A DNA stretch of 64,000 nucleotides, from positions 1 through 64,000 of the forward strand of contig CALFNR010000066.1 of NCBI GenBank assembly GCA_937903005.1, in the 5' to 3' direction. Under the pieces are notes generated by a model. It was not told the DNA's origin. It was given only the letters and a program-made list of their open reading frames with translations, and did not search any database. The DNA comes from Clostridium_AI sp002297865 (lineage in GTDB: Bacteria; Bacillota; Clostridia; Lachnospirales; Lachnospiraceae). Numbering within the stretch: the stretch's first letter is position 1; each line of letters begins with the position of its first letter. Position numbers and translations under genes: made by a program. Below are positions 34,712-43,843 of the stretch, piece by piece.

Positions 34712-36301
34712 CTAATTTTTACCGAACTCGCTTAAAATCAGTCCTTCATTTCTTTCTTCCACAGTACGGATACTCCATGGATGTGTAAAGATTAATAATG
34801 GATTGCCCTTTAAGTCTTTAATCTTCTTCGTATCAGAAGTAACACTTAACGCTGATACATCAATTTCTTCATTTTCTATCCAGCGAATATGCTCATGTGG
34901 CATTGGCTCTAAACGAATATCAACTCGATACTCCGATTCCAAACGGTATTTTAGTACATCAAACTGAAGAACACCAACTACACCAACGATAATTTCTTCC
35001 ATACCTGTATTATACTCCTGGAAGATCTGAATTGCACCTTCTTGTGCAATCTGTTCGATTCCTTTGATAAACTGTTTTCTCTTCATGGTATCCACCTGAC
35101 GAACCTTAGCAAAATGCTCAGGTGCAAACGTAGGAATACCTGCGTACTGGAATGGTTTACTGGAAGTACATAAAGTATCACCAATGGAGAAAATACCTGG
35201 ATCGAATACACCAATAATATCTCCTGCATATGCCTCTGTAACATGATGCCTTTCCTGAGCCATCATCTGTTGTGGCTGGCTTAAACGGATTTTCTTCTTA
35301 CCTTGTACGTGGTACACTTCCATACCAGCCTCAAACTTACCAGAGCAGATACGCATAAATGCAATTCTATCACGATGTGCTTTGTTCATATTCGCTTGAA
35401 TTTTAAATACAAATGCAGAAAAATCATCGCTAAATGGTGAAATTTCTCCTATATCTGATTGACGTGGAAGAGGAGTTGTTGTCATATCTAGGAAATGACG
35501 TAAGAAGGTTTCCACACCAAAGTTTGTTAAAGCAGAACCAAAGAACACTGGTGAAAGTTTACCTGCCTGAACTCTTTCTAAGTCAAACTCGTCACTTGCA
35601 CCATCTAACAATTCAATTTCATCCATTAATATTTGATGATTTTCGGAGCCAATAATCTCGTCTAAGTTTGAATCTCCAAGATTTACTTCAACAGAATCAA
35701 CTTCTTTTTGTCCATTGTTAGCTGCATAAAAACGGGTAATTGTCTCTTTCTGTCTGTCATATACACCCTTGAAGTTCTTACCAGAACCAATTGGCCAGTT
35801 AATCGGACAAGTACGGATTCCAAGAACAGTCTCAATTTCATCAATTAGCTCAAATGGATCATGTGCTTCACGGTCCATCTTGTTAATAAATGTAAAAATA
35901 GGGATGCCACGCATAACGCAGACTTTAAACAATTTAATAGTCTGTGCCTCGACACCCTTAGAACCGTCAATTACCATGACCGCAGAATCCGCTGCCATTA
36001 GTGTTCGGTAAGTATCTTCGGAGAAATCCTGATGTCCTGGTGTATCTAATATGTTAATGCAGTATCCGTCATAATTAAACTGAAGTACAGAGGATGTAAC
36101 TGAAATACCTCTTTCCTTTTCAATCTCCATCCAGTCTGAAACCGCATGTTTGGAGTTTTTACGTCCTTTCACAGTACCTGCAAGATTAATTGCACCACCA
36201 TAAAGCAAAAATTTCTCAGTTAATGTTGTTTTACCAGCATCCGGGTGAGATATGATGGCAAACGTTCTTCTTTTCTTTATTTCATTTGTTATGTCCGACA
36301 C
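34712..36301 (-). CDS. prfC: Peptide chain release factor 3
   Basis: 529 aa translational GTPase. G1 is SHPDAGKTTLTEK, G3 DTPGHQDFSED and G4 FINKMDREA; the insert LAGTVKGRKNSKHAVSDWME and the length match RF3 and not EF-G. RF3 recycles RF1/RF2 after termination. Bacillus lacks it but many Clostridia have it. GGAGG lies 8 nt before a GTG start. Confidence 0.95.
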   Translation of the reverse strand: MSDITNEIKKRRTFAIISHPDAGKTTLTEKFLLYGGAINLAGTVKGRKNSKHAVSDWMEIEKERGISVTSSVLQFNYDGYCINILDTPGHQDFSEDTYRTLMAADSAVMVIDGSKGVEAQTIKLFKVCVMRGIPIFTFINKMDREAHDPFELIDEIETVLGIRTCPINWPIGSGKNFKGVYDRQKETITRFYAANNGQKEVDSVEVNLGDSNLDEIIGSENHQILMDEIELLDGASDEFDLERVQAGKLSPVFFGSALTNFGVETFLRHFLDMTTTPLPRQSDIGEISPFSDDFSAFVFKIQANMNKAHRDRIAFMRICSGKFEAGMEVYHVQGKKKIRLSQPQQMMAQERHHVTEAYAGDIIGVFDPGIFSIGDTLCTSSKPFQYAGIPTFAPEHFAKVRQVDTMKRKQFIKGIEQIAQEGAIQIFQEYNTGMEEIIVGVVGVLQFDVLKYRLESEYRVDIRLEPMPHEHIRWIENEEIDVSALSVTSDTKKIKDLKGNPLLIFTHPWSIRTVEERNEGLILSEFGKN

Positions 36302-36521
36302 AGGGATAACCTCCTTAAATCTATCGCAAAAATTTCTTACATTATAATAAATAGGATATTTTTTTATATAATCTCAGAACATTCTATACTAAAAGCAACT
36401 TTTATGTCAAGGTTATCCTATTCTTATCTAATAATTCTATGCATAATTTAACAGAGACTCAATTCTTTTTAAAATGAATATCTGTTTTTCGTATTATTCA
36501 CAGAGAACATTACTTAAGGTT

Positions 36522-36571
36522 GAAAAAGACGGAATAACGCAAGGTTTTACCCTTTTATTATTCCGCTTTTT
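36522..36571. terminator. Terminator after the chemoreceptor gene
   Basis: CGGAATAA pairs with TTATTCCG. T-runs follow the stem on both strands, the minus-strand one serving the chemoreceptor gene. Confidence 0.85.
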
Positions 36572-36573
36572 TC

Positions 36574-38289
36574 TTAAATTCTAAACTTTCCGACGATTTG
36601 CTTTAAATCCTGTGCATACCGCTCATTCTCTCCCACCTTTTCACTCGTATCAGATACTAAACCAACTACATCTGACGTTTTTTCTGCGATATGGGTAACT
36701 CCACCAGCCGCTTCATTCATAGTACCTGCAATTTCAGATACTGCAGAAGCAATTTGCTTGGTAACACTACTTAGCTGATATATATCTACATTAATATTAT
36801 CCATACTTGTTTGAATCTGTTTCGCATCCTCACTATACTGAATACTGGTCTCTCTAAAATTAGCATAATCTCGATTGACATTTTTCTCAAAGAAATGCAA
36901 TGTTGTCTCTAAACATTCTGATATATTAGTAACCGCATCTGTAACATCTGCTACTATAGCTGATATGTTACTTACGGTACTTGCTGACTGATTCGCCAAT
37001 GCACTGATTTCATTGGCAACTACACCAAACCCTTTGCCTAATTCACCAGCTCTTGCTGCCTCAATTGAAGCATTTAATGCAAGTAACGAAGTCTGGTCCG
37101 CAATATCCATAATGGTACTGCTTAAAATTTCGATTTTTTCTACTGCCTTTGACTTTTCGATAGCTTCCTCGGATTTTGCCCTTACTTCTTCATACATATC
37201 ATTAGCCTTTTGAGAAGCTTTCAACGTATCCTCTTCAAGTTCTACCGCTCTTTCCTTTATCGTACTTGCAAGCTCCGCTCCCATACTAGTCTTTTCTTTG
37301 ATTCGGTTGGTGTTTTCTTCTATATCTACTACATTTCCGTTAATCATATCTATATTAGCTGTGGTTTCCTGCATTCCTGCTGCCATCTCCTGAGATGTCG
37401 ATGAATTTTCTTGGGAATGCTCATTCACAGATGTAATATTGTGAATCAGTTCTTCGGAACTCTCAACAAGCTGTTCCGATGTTTCATTAATCTTTTTCAC
37501 AATATTTTTCAAGTTATCCTGCATCACACTATACTTAACAGCAATAATTCCAATCTCATCTTTTCGCTTACAGAGTTTCGTCAAATCATCATTCTCCTGC
37601 AAATCCAACTCTGCGGCTTTATCAAACACTTTAGCCAGTCTTTTAATTCCAGTAATAATATTTCCAGCAAATATATATGCAACAAAGAGCAAAATCAGAC
37701 AAACAATAATCTCACTTCTTACTGCTGACACTTTTAAATATCTAATTGACTTAAGAATTTTATTCTGGTCAACAGAAACAACTAAAATATTGTTAGTTCG
37801 AGGGCTGACATAATATCCTGCATACTTTATCTCACCTTTAAAGTTATAGGAAGCAACATCACACTCTATTTTTTTCCCCTGCTGAATATTCTGTGCAACC
37901 TTCTTAATAACCTCATTCTCAACTGGTTCACCAATTTTTTCACTTGTAGGATGATACAGCATAACACCATTACCACTCACAAGATAAGCATAACTTCCTT
38001 CAATTCCATCGACTTGCACATCCTTAAGTATTGACTCGTATACTGATGTTTCAACCATAGTACCCATGCCACCAATCTTCTGGTCCACTAAGGCAGAATA
38101 TGATTTTGCCAAATCCTCCATACTATACTTCACCGAATCAATAATTTGATTGCTAAATTTTGGAACTGTGACTATGTAACAGACGCTGGCCGAAATAAAA
38201 ATACAGCCCATTACTAAAACAAGAAATCGGAAACGAATCGCATTAAAAAGCGAAATCTTCTTTCCAATGCTATTTTTTGACCCATCCAT
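36574..38289 (-). CDS. Methyl-accepting chemotaxis protein
   Basis: 571 aa. TM1 (FLVLVMGCIFISASVCYIV) and TM2 (IIVCLILLFVAYIFAGNII) flank a ~150-residue extracellular Cache-type sensor with AYLVSGNGVMLYHPTSEKIG. A HAMP domain follows, then the signalling domain with hairpin tip EILSSTIMDIADQTSLLALN and SIEAARAGELGKGFGVVANE, the CheA/CheW-contacting sequence. Ligand unknown. No flagellar or che genes are nearby. The longest frame starts at 38349, but GGGGAGG lies before the ATG at 38289. Confidence 0.93.
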   Translation of the reverse strand: MDGSKNSIGKKISLFNAIRFRFLVLVMGCIFISASVCYIVTVPKFSNQIIDSVKYSMEDLAKSYSALVDQKIGGMGTMVETSVYESILKDVQVDGIEGSYAYLVSGNGVMLYHPTSEKIGEPVENEVIKKVAQNIQQGKKIECDVASYNFKGEIKYAGYYVSPRTNNILVVSVDQNKILKSIRYLKVSAVRSEIIVCLILLFVAYIFAGNIITGIKRLAKVFDKAAELDLQENDDLTKLCKRKDEIGIIAVKYSVMQDNLKNIVKKINETSEQLVESSEELIHNITSVNEHSQENSSTSQEMAAGMQETTANIDMINGNVVDIEENTNRIKEKTSMGAELASTIKERAVELEEDTLKASQKANDMYEEVRAKSEEAIEKSKAVEKIEILSSTIMDIADQTSLLALNASIEAARAGELGKGFGVVANEISALANQSASTVSNISAIVADVTDAVTNISECLETTLHFFEKNVNRDYANFRETSIQYSEDAKQIQTSMDNINVDIYQLSSVTKQIASAVSEIAGTMNEAAGGVTHIAEKTSDVVGLVSDTSEKVGENERYAQDLKQIVGKFRI

Positions 38290-38481
38290 ACTTTTTCCTC
38301 CCCTTAATTTTTGCATTTTTCCTTTGTATAATAACATAATACCATACAATGTGTAATTTTGTAAATAATACTTCCGAGTTATTAATATAAGTTATTTTTC
38401 TGTAAAAATTGTGTAAAAAGAATTTTCTCGAATTGTGTATAGATTAATAGAAAAAGTAAAATAGATAAACTTTACGAATAT

Positions 38482-38513
38482 GAAAGTGCCAAATACCCTC
38501 TCAAATTTGGCAC
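38482..38513 (-). terminator. Hairpin upstream of the chemoreceptor, downstream side of the GPx region
   Basis: GTGCCAAAT pairs with ATTTGGCAC, followed by TTTC on the minus strand. It lies past the GPx stop and probably ends that transcript. Confidence 0.65.
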
Positions 38514-38575
38514 TCCATATCACGTAACATCTTTCTATTTATATTATAGATATTATCTTTTTCGCTAGTTATTCA

Positions 38576-39046
38576 TTATAAGTATTTTTCTATTTCAGAT
38601 TTCATCTTTTTAGGTGAAACTGTTGGAGCAAACTTCTTAATCACTTTTCCATCTCTGTCTAAGAAGTATTTCGTAAAGTTCCACTTAATTTCTCCCGCAA
38701 AATATTCTGGATCCTGACTCTTTAAATATTTAAATAGCGGGTGAGCCGTCTTCCCATTTACGTCTACCGCCTCAAATATTGGAAATGTTATTCCTAGACT
38801 GTTGTATACTTCTTTTATCTCCTCATTGCTTCTGTTTTCTTTTTTGCCAAACTGATTGCATGGGAACCCAAGAATTACAAGTCCTCTATCTTTGCACTCT
38901 TCGTATACCTGTTCTAATTCTGTTAATTGAGATGCGAAATCACAGTCACTGGCTGTATTCACAACAACAACAACATTCCCCTTATATTCCTCCATTTTAA
39001 CCTCTTGTCCATTTATTCCCTTCGCTGTAAAATCGTAAAAATTCAT
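38576..39046 (-). CDS. Glutathione peroxidase-like thiol peroxidase
   Basis: 156 aa, thioredoxin fold. The peroxidatic Cys lies in NTASDCDFASQL (family NVASxCGF), followed by LVILGFPCNQFG and the C-terminal NFTKYFLDRDGKV. It uses Cys, not selenocysteine. In bacteria without glutathione these enzymes use thioredoxin as reductant, so peroxide defence is the likely role. The Gly after the Cys is replaced by Asp, a departure from the usual motif. GAAAGGAAAGG precedes the ATG. Confidence 0.9.
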   Translation of the reverse strand: MNFYDFTAKGINGQEVKMEEYKGNVVVVVNTASDCDFASQLTELEQVYEECKDRGLVILGFPCNQFGKKENRSNEEIKEVYNSLGITFPIFEAVDVNGKTAHPLFKYLKSQDPEYFAGEIKWNFTKYFLDRDGKVIKKFAPTVSPKKMKSEIEKYL

Positions 39047-39831
39047 GAATACCTTTCCTTTCTAACTCGTTGCCTGATGTGTTTAATGTGTAAATGAACT
39101 CAATAACTTAGCTACTTTCAATTTGGTTATGTAACAAAAAGTTGTATAAAGCAAATTCCATATGCTTGTCGATAACCATAACTTTTATAAATAGACAAAA
39201 TTCTATCTTATAAATGAAATTAGAATTATGATACAAACTTTTTTTTTAAATGTCAATATATGATGTTTAGAATTATTCAGTAAACTATATATTTTTTTGA
39301 TTTTACTAAATTACATGATTCATCTTGTTTTGATTTTCCCACCTATTAACATATAAAGCATAGAATCTACTCAAATAATTGTTTGAGTTTGATAACTATA
39401 TACGAGCCTCACTTTATCGTTTGTAATCCCGTACTATTTTTTGATAAATTATGTATTAATCATGCTAAAATACTAAGATATTATAACATAACGCAGAATT
39501 AGAAACAATAATAGAACTCCTATTCAGTATTTTCTACAAATTCTATTGTAACATGTGTCAATTAAATTCCCTATAGAACTATATTATAGAAATTCCTACG
39601 TTTTATGTCAAGTTTTTCTACCCACTGTAATACTTTTTTTTGCACTATCTTTATATTTAGTCTATTTTTTATACATAATGTTGCTCCATTCTTTCGCAGT
39701 CGTTGTTCTGCTTGTTTATATTCTTGAATTATTGTCCTATTGATAGTATGATAGAATTGTTTATTATACACTTTGATTCAATACGAATCACACATGAAAT
39801 TGTATTATTTTAGAGAAAGAATGGTGTAACA
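39047..39831. other. AT-rich spacer, no supported gene
   Basis: About 780 bases upstream of DUF445 and of the GPx gene. Two overlapping opposite-strand frames of 62 and 66 codons exist at 39555-39771, but neither has a ribosome binding site or recognisable composition. No tRNA, riboswitch core or strong terminator seen. It probably contains divergent promoters. Confidence 0.5.
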
Positions 39832-40722
39832 ATGAATTATGCAAATTTAATTACTCCGCTTATTGGTGCTGGAATTGGCTATGTTACCAATTATATTGCA
39901 GTGAAAATGTTATTTCGCCCTTTGAGACCTATCAGAATAGGGAACTTTAAACTTCCATTCACACCAGGTATCATTCCAAAAGAAAAACCTAGACTTGCTC
40001 ATGCGATTGGAGAAGTTATAGGGCAACGTCTTGTTACAAAAGACGGAATCGAAGCAATGCTTTTATCTGAGGAAGTAAAAAATACTATAAAATCAAGAAT
40101 TTCAGAAGCATTGAATAATAATAACACTACGCTTTATCAGTTTATGATTGCTAACCTGTCTGAAGAAAAAACGGACAGCTTAAAGGAAAATGTAACAGGT
40201 GAGATAACGACTCACATTACACACTCTTTGATGGACGCAAATATTGACGAATTATTAGCTGGAGAAATTGTGAAATCAATTAAAGAATATTTCCAAGGCG
40301 GCTTACTTGCCATGATGTTAAATGACTCCATTTTAAATTCCATCGGTACCCAAATCGGAAAGGGCATTCGAAACTTTCTTGAGAATAACGGTGAAAACAT
40401 CATAAAACCTTATGTAGAAAAAGAGTATGATAAAATTACAGAACTCACGCTACATGAAGTAAAAGATTTTACAGAAAAAAACGAAATAGCGCTAGAAGAT
40501 ATTCTTATTCATGTTTACGAGTACACCATAGGAAACAATATAGATAAGATACTTTCTCTTATCGACGTATCACAAATTGCAGAAGAGCAGATTAATCAAA
40601 TGGATGTATCAGAATTAGAAAAACTCATTCTTTCGGTGATGAAAAAAGAATTAAATGCCATAGTAAACCTTGGTGCTTTAATCGGACTCATTCTTGGCTT
40701 ACTAAATCTAGTTTTAACCTAA
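39832..40722 (+). CDS. DUF445 family membrane protein
   Basis: 296 aa. N-terminal hydrophobic segment LITPLIGAGIGYVTNYIAV followed by the family hallmark MLFRPLRPIRIGNFKLPFTPGIIP (residues ~25-48), then a long helical, charged middle region, and a C-terminal transmembrane helix (ALIGLILGLLNLVLT). This is the YheB-like DUF445 layout. Function unknown; located at the membrane. The ribosome binding site is weak (AGAAAGAATGG). Confidence 0.85.
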   Translation: MNYANLITPLIGAGIGYVTNYIAVKMLFRPLRPIRIGNFKLPFTPGIIPKEKPRLAHAIGEVIGQRLVTKDGIEAMLLSEEVKNTIKSRISEALNNNNTTLYQFMIANLSEEKTDSLKENVTGEITTHITHSLMDANIDELLAGEIVKSIKEYFQGGLLAMMLNDSILNSIGTQIGKGIRNFLENNGENIIKPYVEKEYDKITELTLHEVKDFTEKNEIALEDILIHVYEYTIGNNIDKILSLIDVSQIAEEQINQMDVSELEKLILSVMKKELNAIVNLGALIGLILGLLNLVLT

Positions 40723-40833
40723 TTAAAACTTTTACAAATTTCAACTTTATCACGTAGAAACATATAATGTAAAAAATGTTTTTGTTTAGCAATCATGTTT
40801 TAAACAAATGAAAAATTTAAGGGGTTGGTATAT

Positions 40834-41184
40834 ATGAAGTACGAATATCACGGTGTTATAATTGAAGAAGCATTAAATGATAATCGTCTGATTAATACGC
40901 TAAAAATTGAAAAGGTGCACATTACTGGACACAAAAAACAGCAAGATCGTAGACATCTCTATCAAGTCAGTATATCAAAAGAGCAGCTTAACTCTCTTGC
41001 TCAGCACATTAATGAAGACTGGTACCTTTATTTTTGGAAAGATAATATGATTACAGTTCTGTTTCACGATAACCAGTTTGAGTTTGATTATTTAAACCAT
41101 GATACCTGGACCGAAGTATTAAACTACGCTCATTCGATTGGTCTGGACGAAAGCGATATGGACTTTAGCACATCAGGTTTGTAG
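40834..41184 (+). CDS. Conserved small cytosolic protein, unknown
   Basis: 116 aa. Starts MKYEYHGVIIEEALNDNRL with AAGGGG upstream; the longer frame begins three codons earlier without support. Acidic and aromatic-rich with WYLYFWKDNMITVLFHD and NHDTWTEVLNYA; no signal peptide or membrane segment, no motif I recognise. Followed by a good terminator. Confidence 0.65.
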   Translation: MKYEYHGVIIEEALNDNRLINTLKIEKVHITGHKKQQDRRHLYQVSISKEQLNSLAQHINEDWYLYFWKDNMITVLFHDNQFEFDYLNHDTWTEVLNYAHSIGLDESDMDFSTSGL

Positions 41185-41208
41185 TATTGTTTCTTCTAAC
41201 AAACCAAT

Positions 41209-41250
41209 AAAAGCACCGGTAGGCTCAAGAAGCGTATCGATGCTTTTTTT
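41209..41250 (+). terminator. Terminator after the small cytosolic protein
   Basis: AAGCACCG pairs with CGATGCTT, followed by a run of seven T. Confidence 0.85.
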
Positions 41251-41254
41251 CATT

Positions 41255-42925
41255 TTAACACATATTCTGTATGTAAAATTCTTCTTTATCGACTGGTTTT
41301 CCAAAGTAATACCCTTGTATGTAATCTGGATTTAATTCTGTCACAATCTGTAGCTCATGTTCTTCTTCAACACCTTCGATACATACTTTCAAATGAATAC
41401 TGTGCGCCATATCAATTATATGTCTTAACAATTTCAAATGATAATTACTTTTCATTGCTTTCATTACAAAAGTTCGGTCAATTTTAATAATATAAACTTT
41501 CAAATCATTTAAGTAACAAAGATTAGAATATCCTGTTCCAAAATCATCTAACCCTAATTTTATCTTCTGTTTCTGAAACGTCTTAATAATATGGCGTATC
41601 GTTGAGTCTGTTTCTACAAATCCGCTTTCTGTTAATTCAAACAATACAAATTTTGAATCTAGTTCATACTCTCTCAATTCATTTACTACATCAAATGCAA
41701 CATCACTCTTTTTTAACTGTATGTAGGATACATTAATATTCATTCGAAAACCTGGTATCTTCTTCTGCCATTCCTTACACTGTTTTACTGCCGTCTTCAT
41801 GACCCATCTTCCAACAGGAACAATCAGTCCACTTTCCTCCAGCATTGGAACAAATACTGCTGGCGATAGACTTCCGTACTTCTCACAGCTCCACCTTAAA
41901 AGTGCTTCAGCCCCTGTGATTCTTCCTGTTTTTACACTTACAATTGGCTGATAATACACTTCAAAACCTTCGAAGTCATTTTTTACGGAATGTCTTAGTT
42001 TTTCTTCGATATCTAGCTTCATTATGTATTTTTCATACTCTTCCTTTTCGAAAAGAAATATTCCATTCTTTCCTCGTCTCGTAGCAGTATTAAAAGCAAA
42101 ATCAACTTTTTTGCATTCTTCGATGTAATCATCTGTATAAGAATCAAAGGCTGCAACACCTGCCGACACAGTATAATAGACAGGTAATTTCATATGTTCA
42201 TTATACTTATTAACTTCTTCTTTTATGTTGCGGTAAAGATTCTCGGCCTTCTTAACACTGCCGCCTGTTGCATCAAATATGATAAATTTGTCAGATCCTG
42301 TTTTGTACAGCTTTACTTCACTGTCTATAAAGTGTGTAATACAATCTAGTGTAGTTTGCATAATAGTATCTGCCATATGTAAGCCGTACTTTTCGTTGAT
42401 TTCCTTAATGTTGTCGATTCCCAATTTCATAACATATCCACCTGTATGCAATGAGGAATCTGTAGCAGAACAATAATCTGATATAAACTTTATATCAGAC
42501 TGCAAAGAATCAATACTCTTGGAATTTTCTTGCTTTATTTCACGAATATATCCAACAACAGTTCCTAATCCTTTCAGATCATTTTTGATTAGTTCCAAAT
42601 GACAATTTACCCAAAGGATTTCTTTTCCTTTTCCATAGCAGCGACATCTAAACTTCTTGCTAATACAGCCCTTTCTAACCTGCATAACACATTGAAGTAC
42701 ATAAGGTAAATCCTCTTCATGAACCAACTCCTTAAAAAGATTATCCGCCGAAGGATAATTCGTTTCAGGCAATTCAAATTTATATATTGCAGATTCAGAA
42801 ATACAATAATAACCATGATAAAAGTCTAAATAGAACATGTAGCCCTCTACACTCTCCGAAAACGTATCCTTTGAATTAGCGAGACTCATCTCTTCTTTTA
42901 CCATCAAGTTGCCTTGCGCTTTCAC
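41255..42925 (-). CDS. PAS-degenerate GGDEF-EAL c-di-GMP phosphodiesterase
   Basis: 556 aa cytosolic protein. An N-terminal PAS-like region (~20-130) is followed by a GGDEF domain whose signature has become KTGSDKFI, so cyclase activity is unlikely. The C-terminal EAL domain retains its catalytic residues: GAEALLRW, MNINVSYIQL, LFELTESGF, LDDFGTGYSNLCYL, IIKIDRTFV, CIEGVEEE and IQGYYFGKP. It should hydrolyse c-di-GMP. Start is GTG at 42925 with GGAGG upstream. Confidence 0.92.
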   Translation of the reverse strand: MKAQGNLMVKEEMSLANSKDTFSESVEGYMFYLDFYHGYYCISESAIYKFELPETNYPSADNLFKELVHEEDLPYVLQCVMQVRKGCISKKFRCRCYGKGKEILWVNCHLELIKNDLKGLGTVVGYIREIKQENSKSIDSLQSDIKFISDYCSATDSSLHTGGYVMKLGIDNIKEINEKYGLHMADTIMQTTLDCITHFIDSEVKLYKTGSDKFIIFDATGGSVKKAENLYRNIKEEVNKYNEHMKLPVYYTVSAGVAAFDSYTDDYIEECKKVDFAFNTATRRGKNGIFLFEKEEYEKYIMKLDIEEKLRHSVKNDFEGFEVYYQPIVSVKTGRITGAEALLRWSCEKYGSLSPAVFVPMLEESGLIVPVGRWVMKTAVKQCKEWQKKIPGFRMNINVSYIQLKKSDVAFDVVNELREYELDSKFVLFELTESGFVETDSTIRHIIKTFQKQKIKLGLDDFGTGYSNLCYLNDLKVYIIKIDRTFVMKAMKSNYHLKLLRHIIDMAHSIHLKVCIEGVEEEHELQIVTELNPDYIQGYYFGKPVDKEEFYIQNMC

Positions 42926-43102
42926 AGATCCACCTCCACTTTGTCATTTCTTGTCTAATTGTACTATACATAGCTTACATTATATTATATGCATTGTCTA
43001 CCTCACTACATGTCGCTCCTTAATTTAGTTAGTATATGTGTTATACTTTTTTATGTTTTTTATGAAATTGATTCAACCTGTAATGAAATTTGCATATTAA
43101 AA

Positions 43103-43217
43103 CAAAGTGTGAGTTTCGCACATCCTCGCTGTCTAAATCAACTACAAGAAACCCACACTTTGTCACGCCGAACAGGTATCGCTGTTATTTTAGCAACTAA
43201 ATTCCTTACCTGTTCGG
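43103..43217 (-). repeat. Two-hairpin repeated element, copy B
   Basis: On the minus strand it begins 2 nt after the tdk stop codon. Hairpin one: CCGAACAGGT paired with ACCTGTTCGG, enclosing GTTGCT/AGCGAT with loop AAAATAAC. Hairpin two: CAAAGTGTGGGTTTC paired over 15 bp with GAAACTCACACTTTG. Two of these pairings use G-U that would be A-C mismatches on the plus strand, so the RNA is read on the minus strand. Copy A is at 9405-9516. Confidence 0.65.
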
Positions 43218-43218
43218 T

Positions 43219-43809
43219 TCACTGCCTATGCAAATTACGTATTGGACCTAAATTTCCTTCTTTAAAATGTTTTCTACACACTGATACATATTTATCATTA
43301 GCACCAAGTACAATTTGTTCGCCCTCTTTTACTGCTACACCATCTTCGTTGTAGCGCATATTGCAAATTGCCTTTTTCCCACACCAGCAAACCGTTTTAA
43401 TTTCTTGAATTGTATCTGCTAATTCCATTAACCTGCGGCTCCCTTCAAAAAACTGATTCTTGAAATCACATCTTAAGCCATAACACATAACAGGGATATT
43501 CAAGTTATCCACCAAATCTGATAAATAATCGATCTGTTCTGCTGTAGCAAACTGTGCCTCATCAACGATAATACATTCGTACTTCATAAGTTTTTCTTCT
43601 GTAAAGTTATCAATTAAATCACTTAATGTAATACATTCTTCTTCCAAACCCATTCTAGAACGAATTTTATTTATACCATCACGAGTATCCACCTCAGACT
43701 TTACCAATAACGCATTCTGTCCACGTTCCCAATAGTTATAACGTACCATCATCGCATTGGCTGATTTTGAACTTCCCATTGCACCATAATAAAAATATAA
43801 CTTTGCCAT
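43219..43809 (-). CDS. tdk: Thymidine kinase
   Basis: 196 aa type II thymidine kinase. P-loop FYYGAMGSSKSANAM, Walker B-like IIVDEAQFAT, the lasso region LRCDFKNQFFEGSRRL, and a structural zinc site with CWCGKKAICNMR and VCRKHF. It phosphorylates thymidine in DNA precursor salvage. GAGG precedes the ATG. Immediately downstream on its transcript is copy B of the two-hairpin element. Confidence 0.96.
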   Translation of the reverse strand: MAKLYFYYGAMGSSKSANAMMVRYNYWERGQNALLVKSEVDTRDGINKIRSRMGLEEECITLSDLIDNFTEEKLMKYECIIVDEAQFATAEQIDYLSDLVDNLNIPVMCYGLRCDFKNQFFEGSRRLMELADTIQEIKTVCWCGKKAICNMRYNEDGVAVKEGEQIVLGANDKYVSVCRKHFKEGNLGPIRNLHRQ

Positions 43810-43843
43810 AATAAATCCTCTATTCGTCTACTTGCTTCTCGTA

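Noticed and set aside
39555..39771. Overlapping 62- and 66-codon frames on opposite strands in the AT-rich spacer
   Set aside because: Neither has a ribosome binding site, and low-complexity AT composition explains both.
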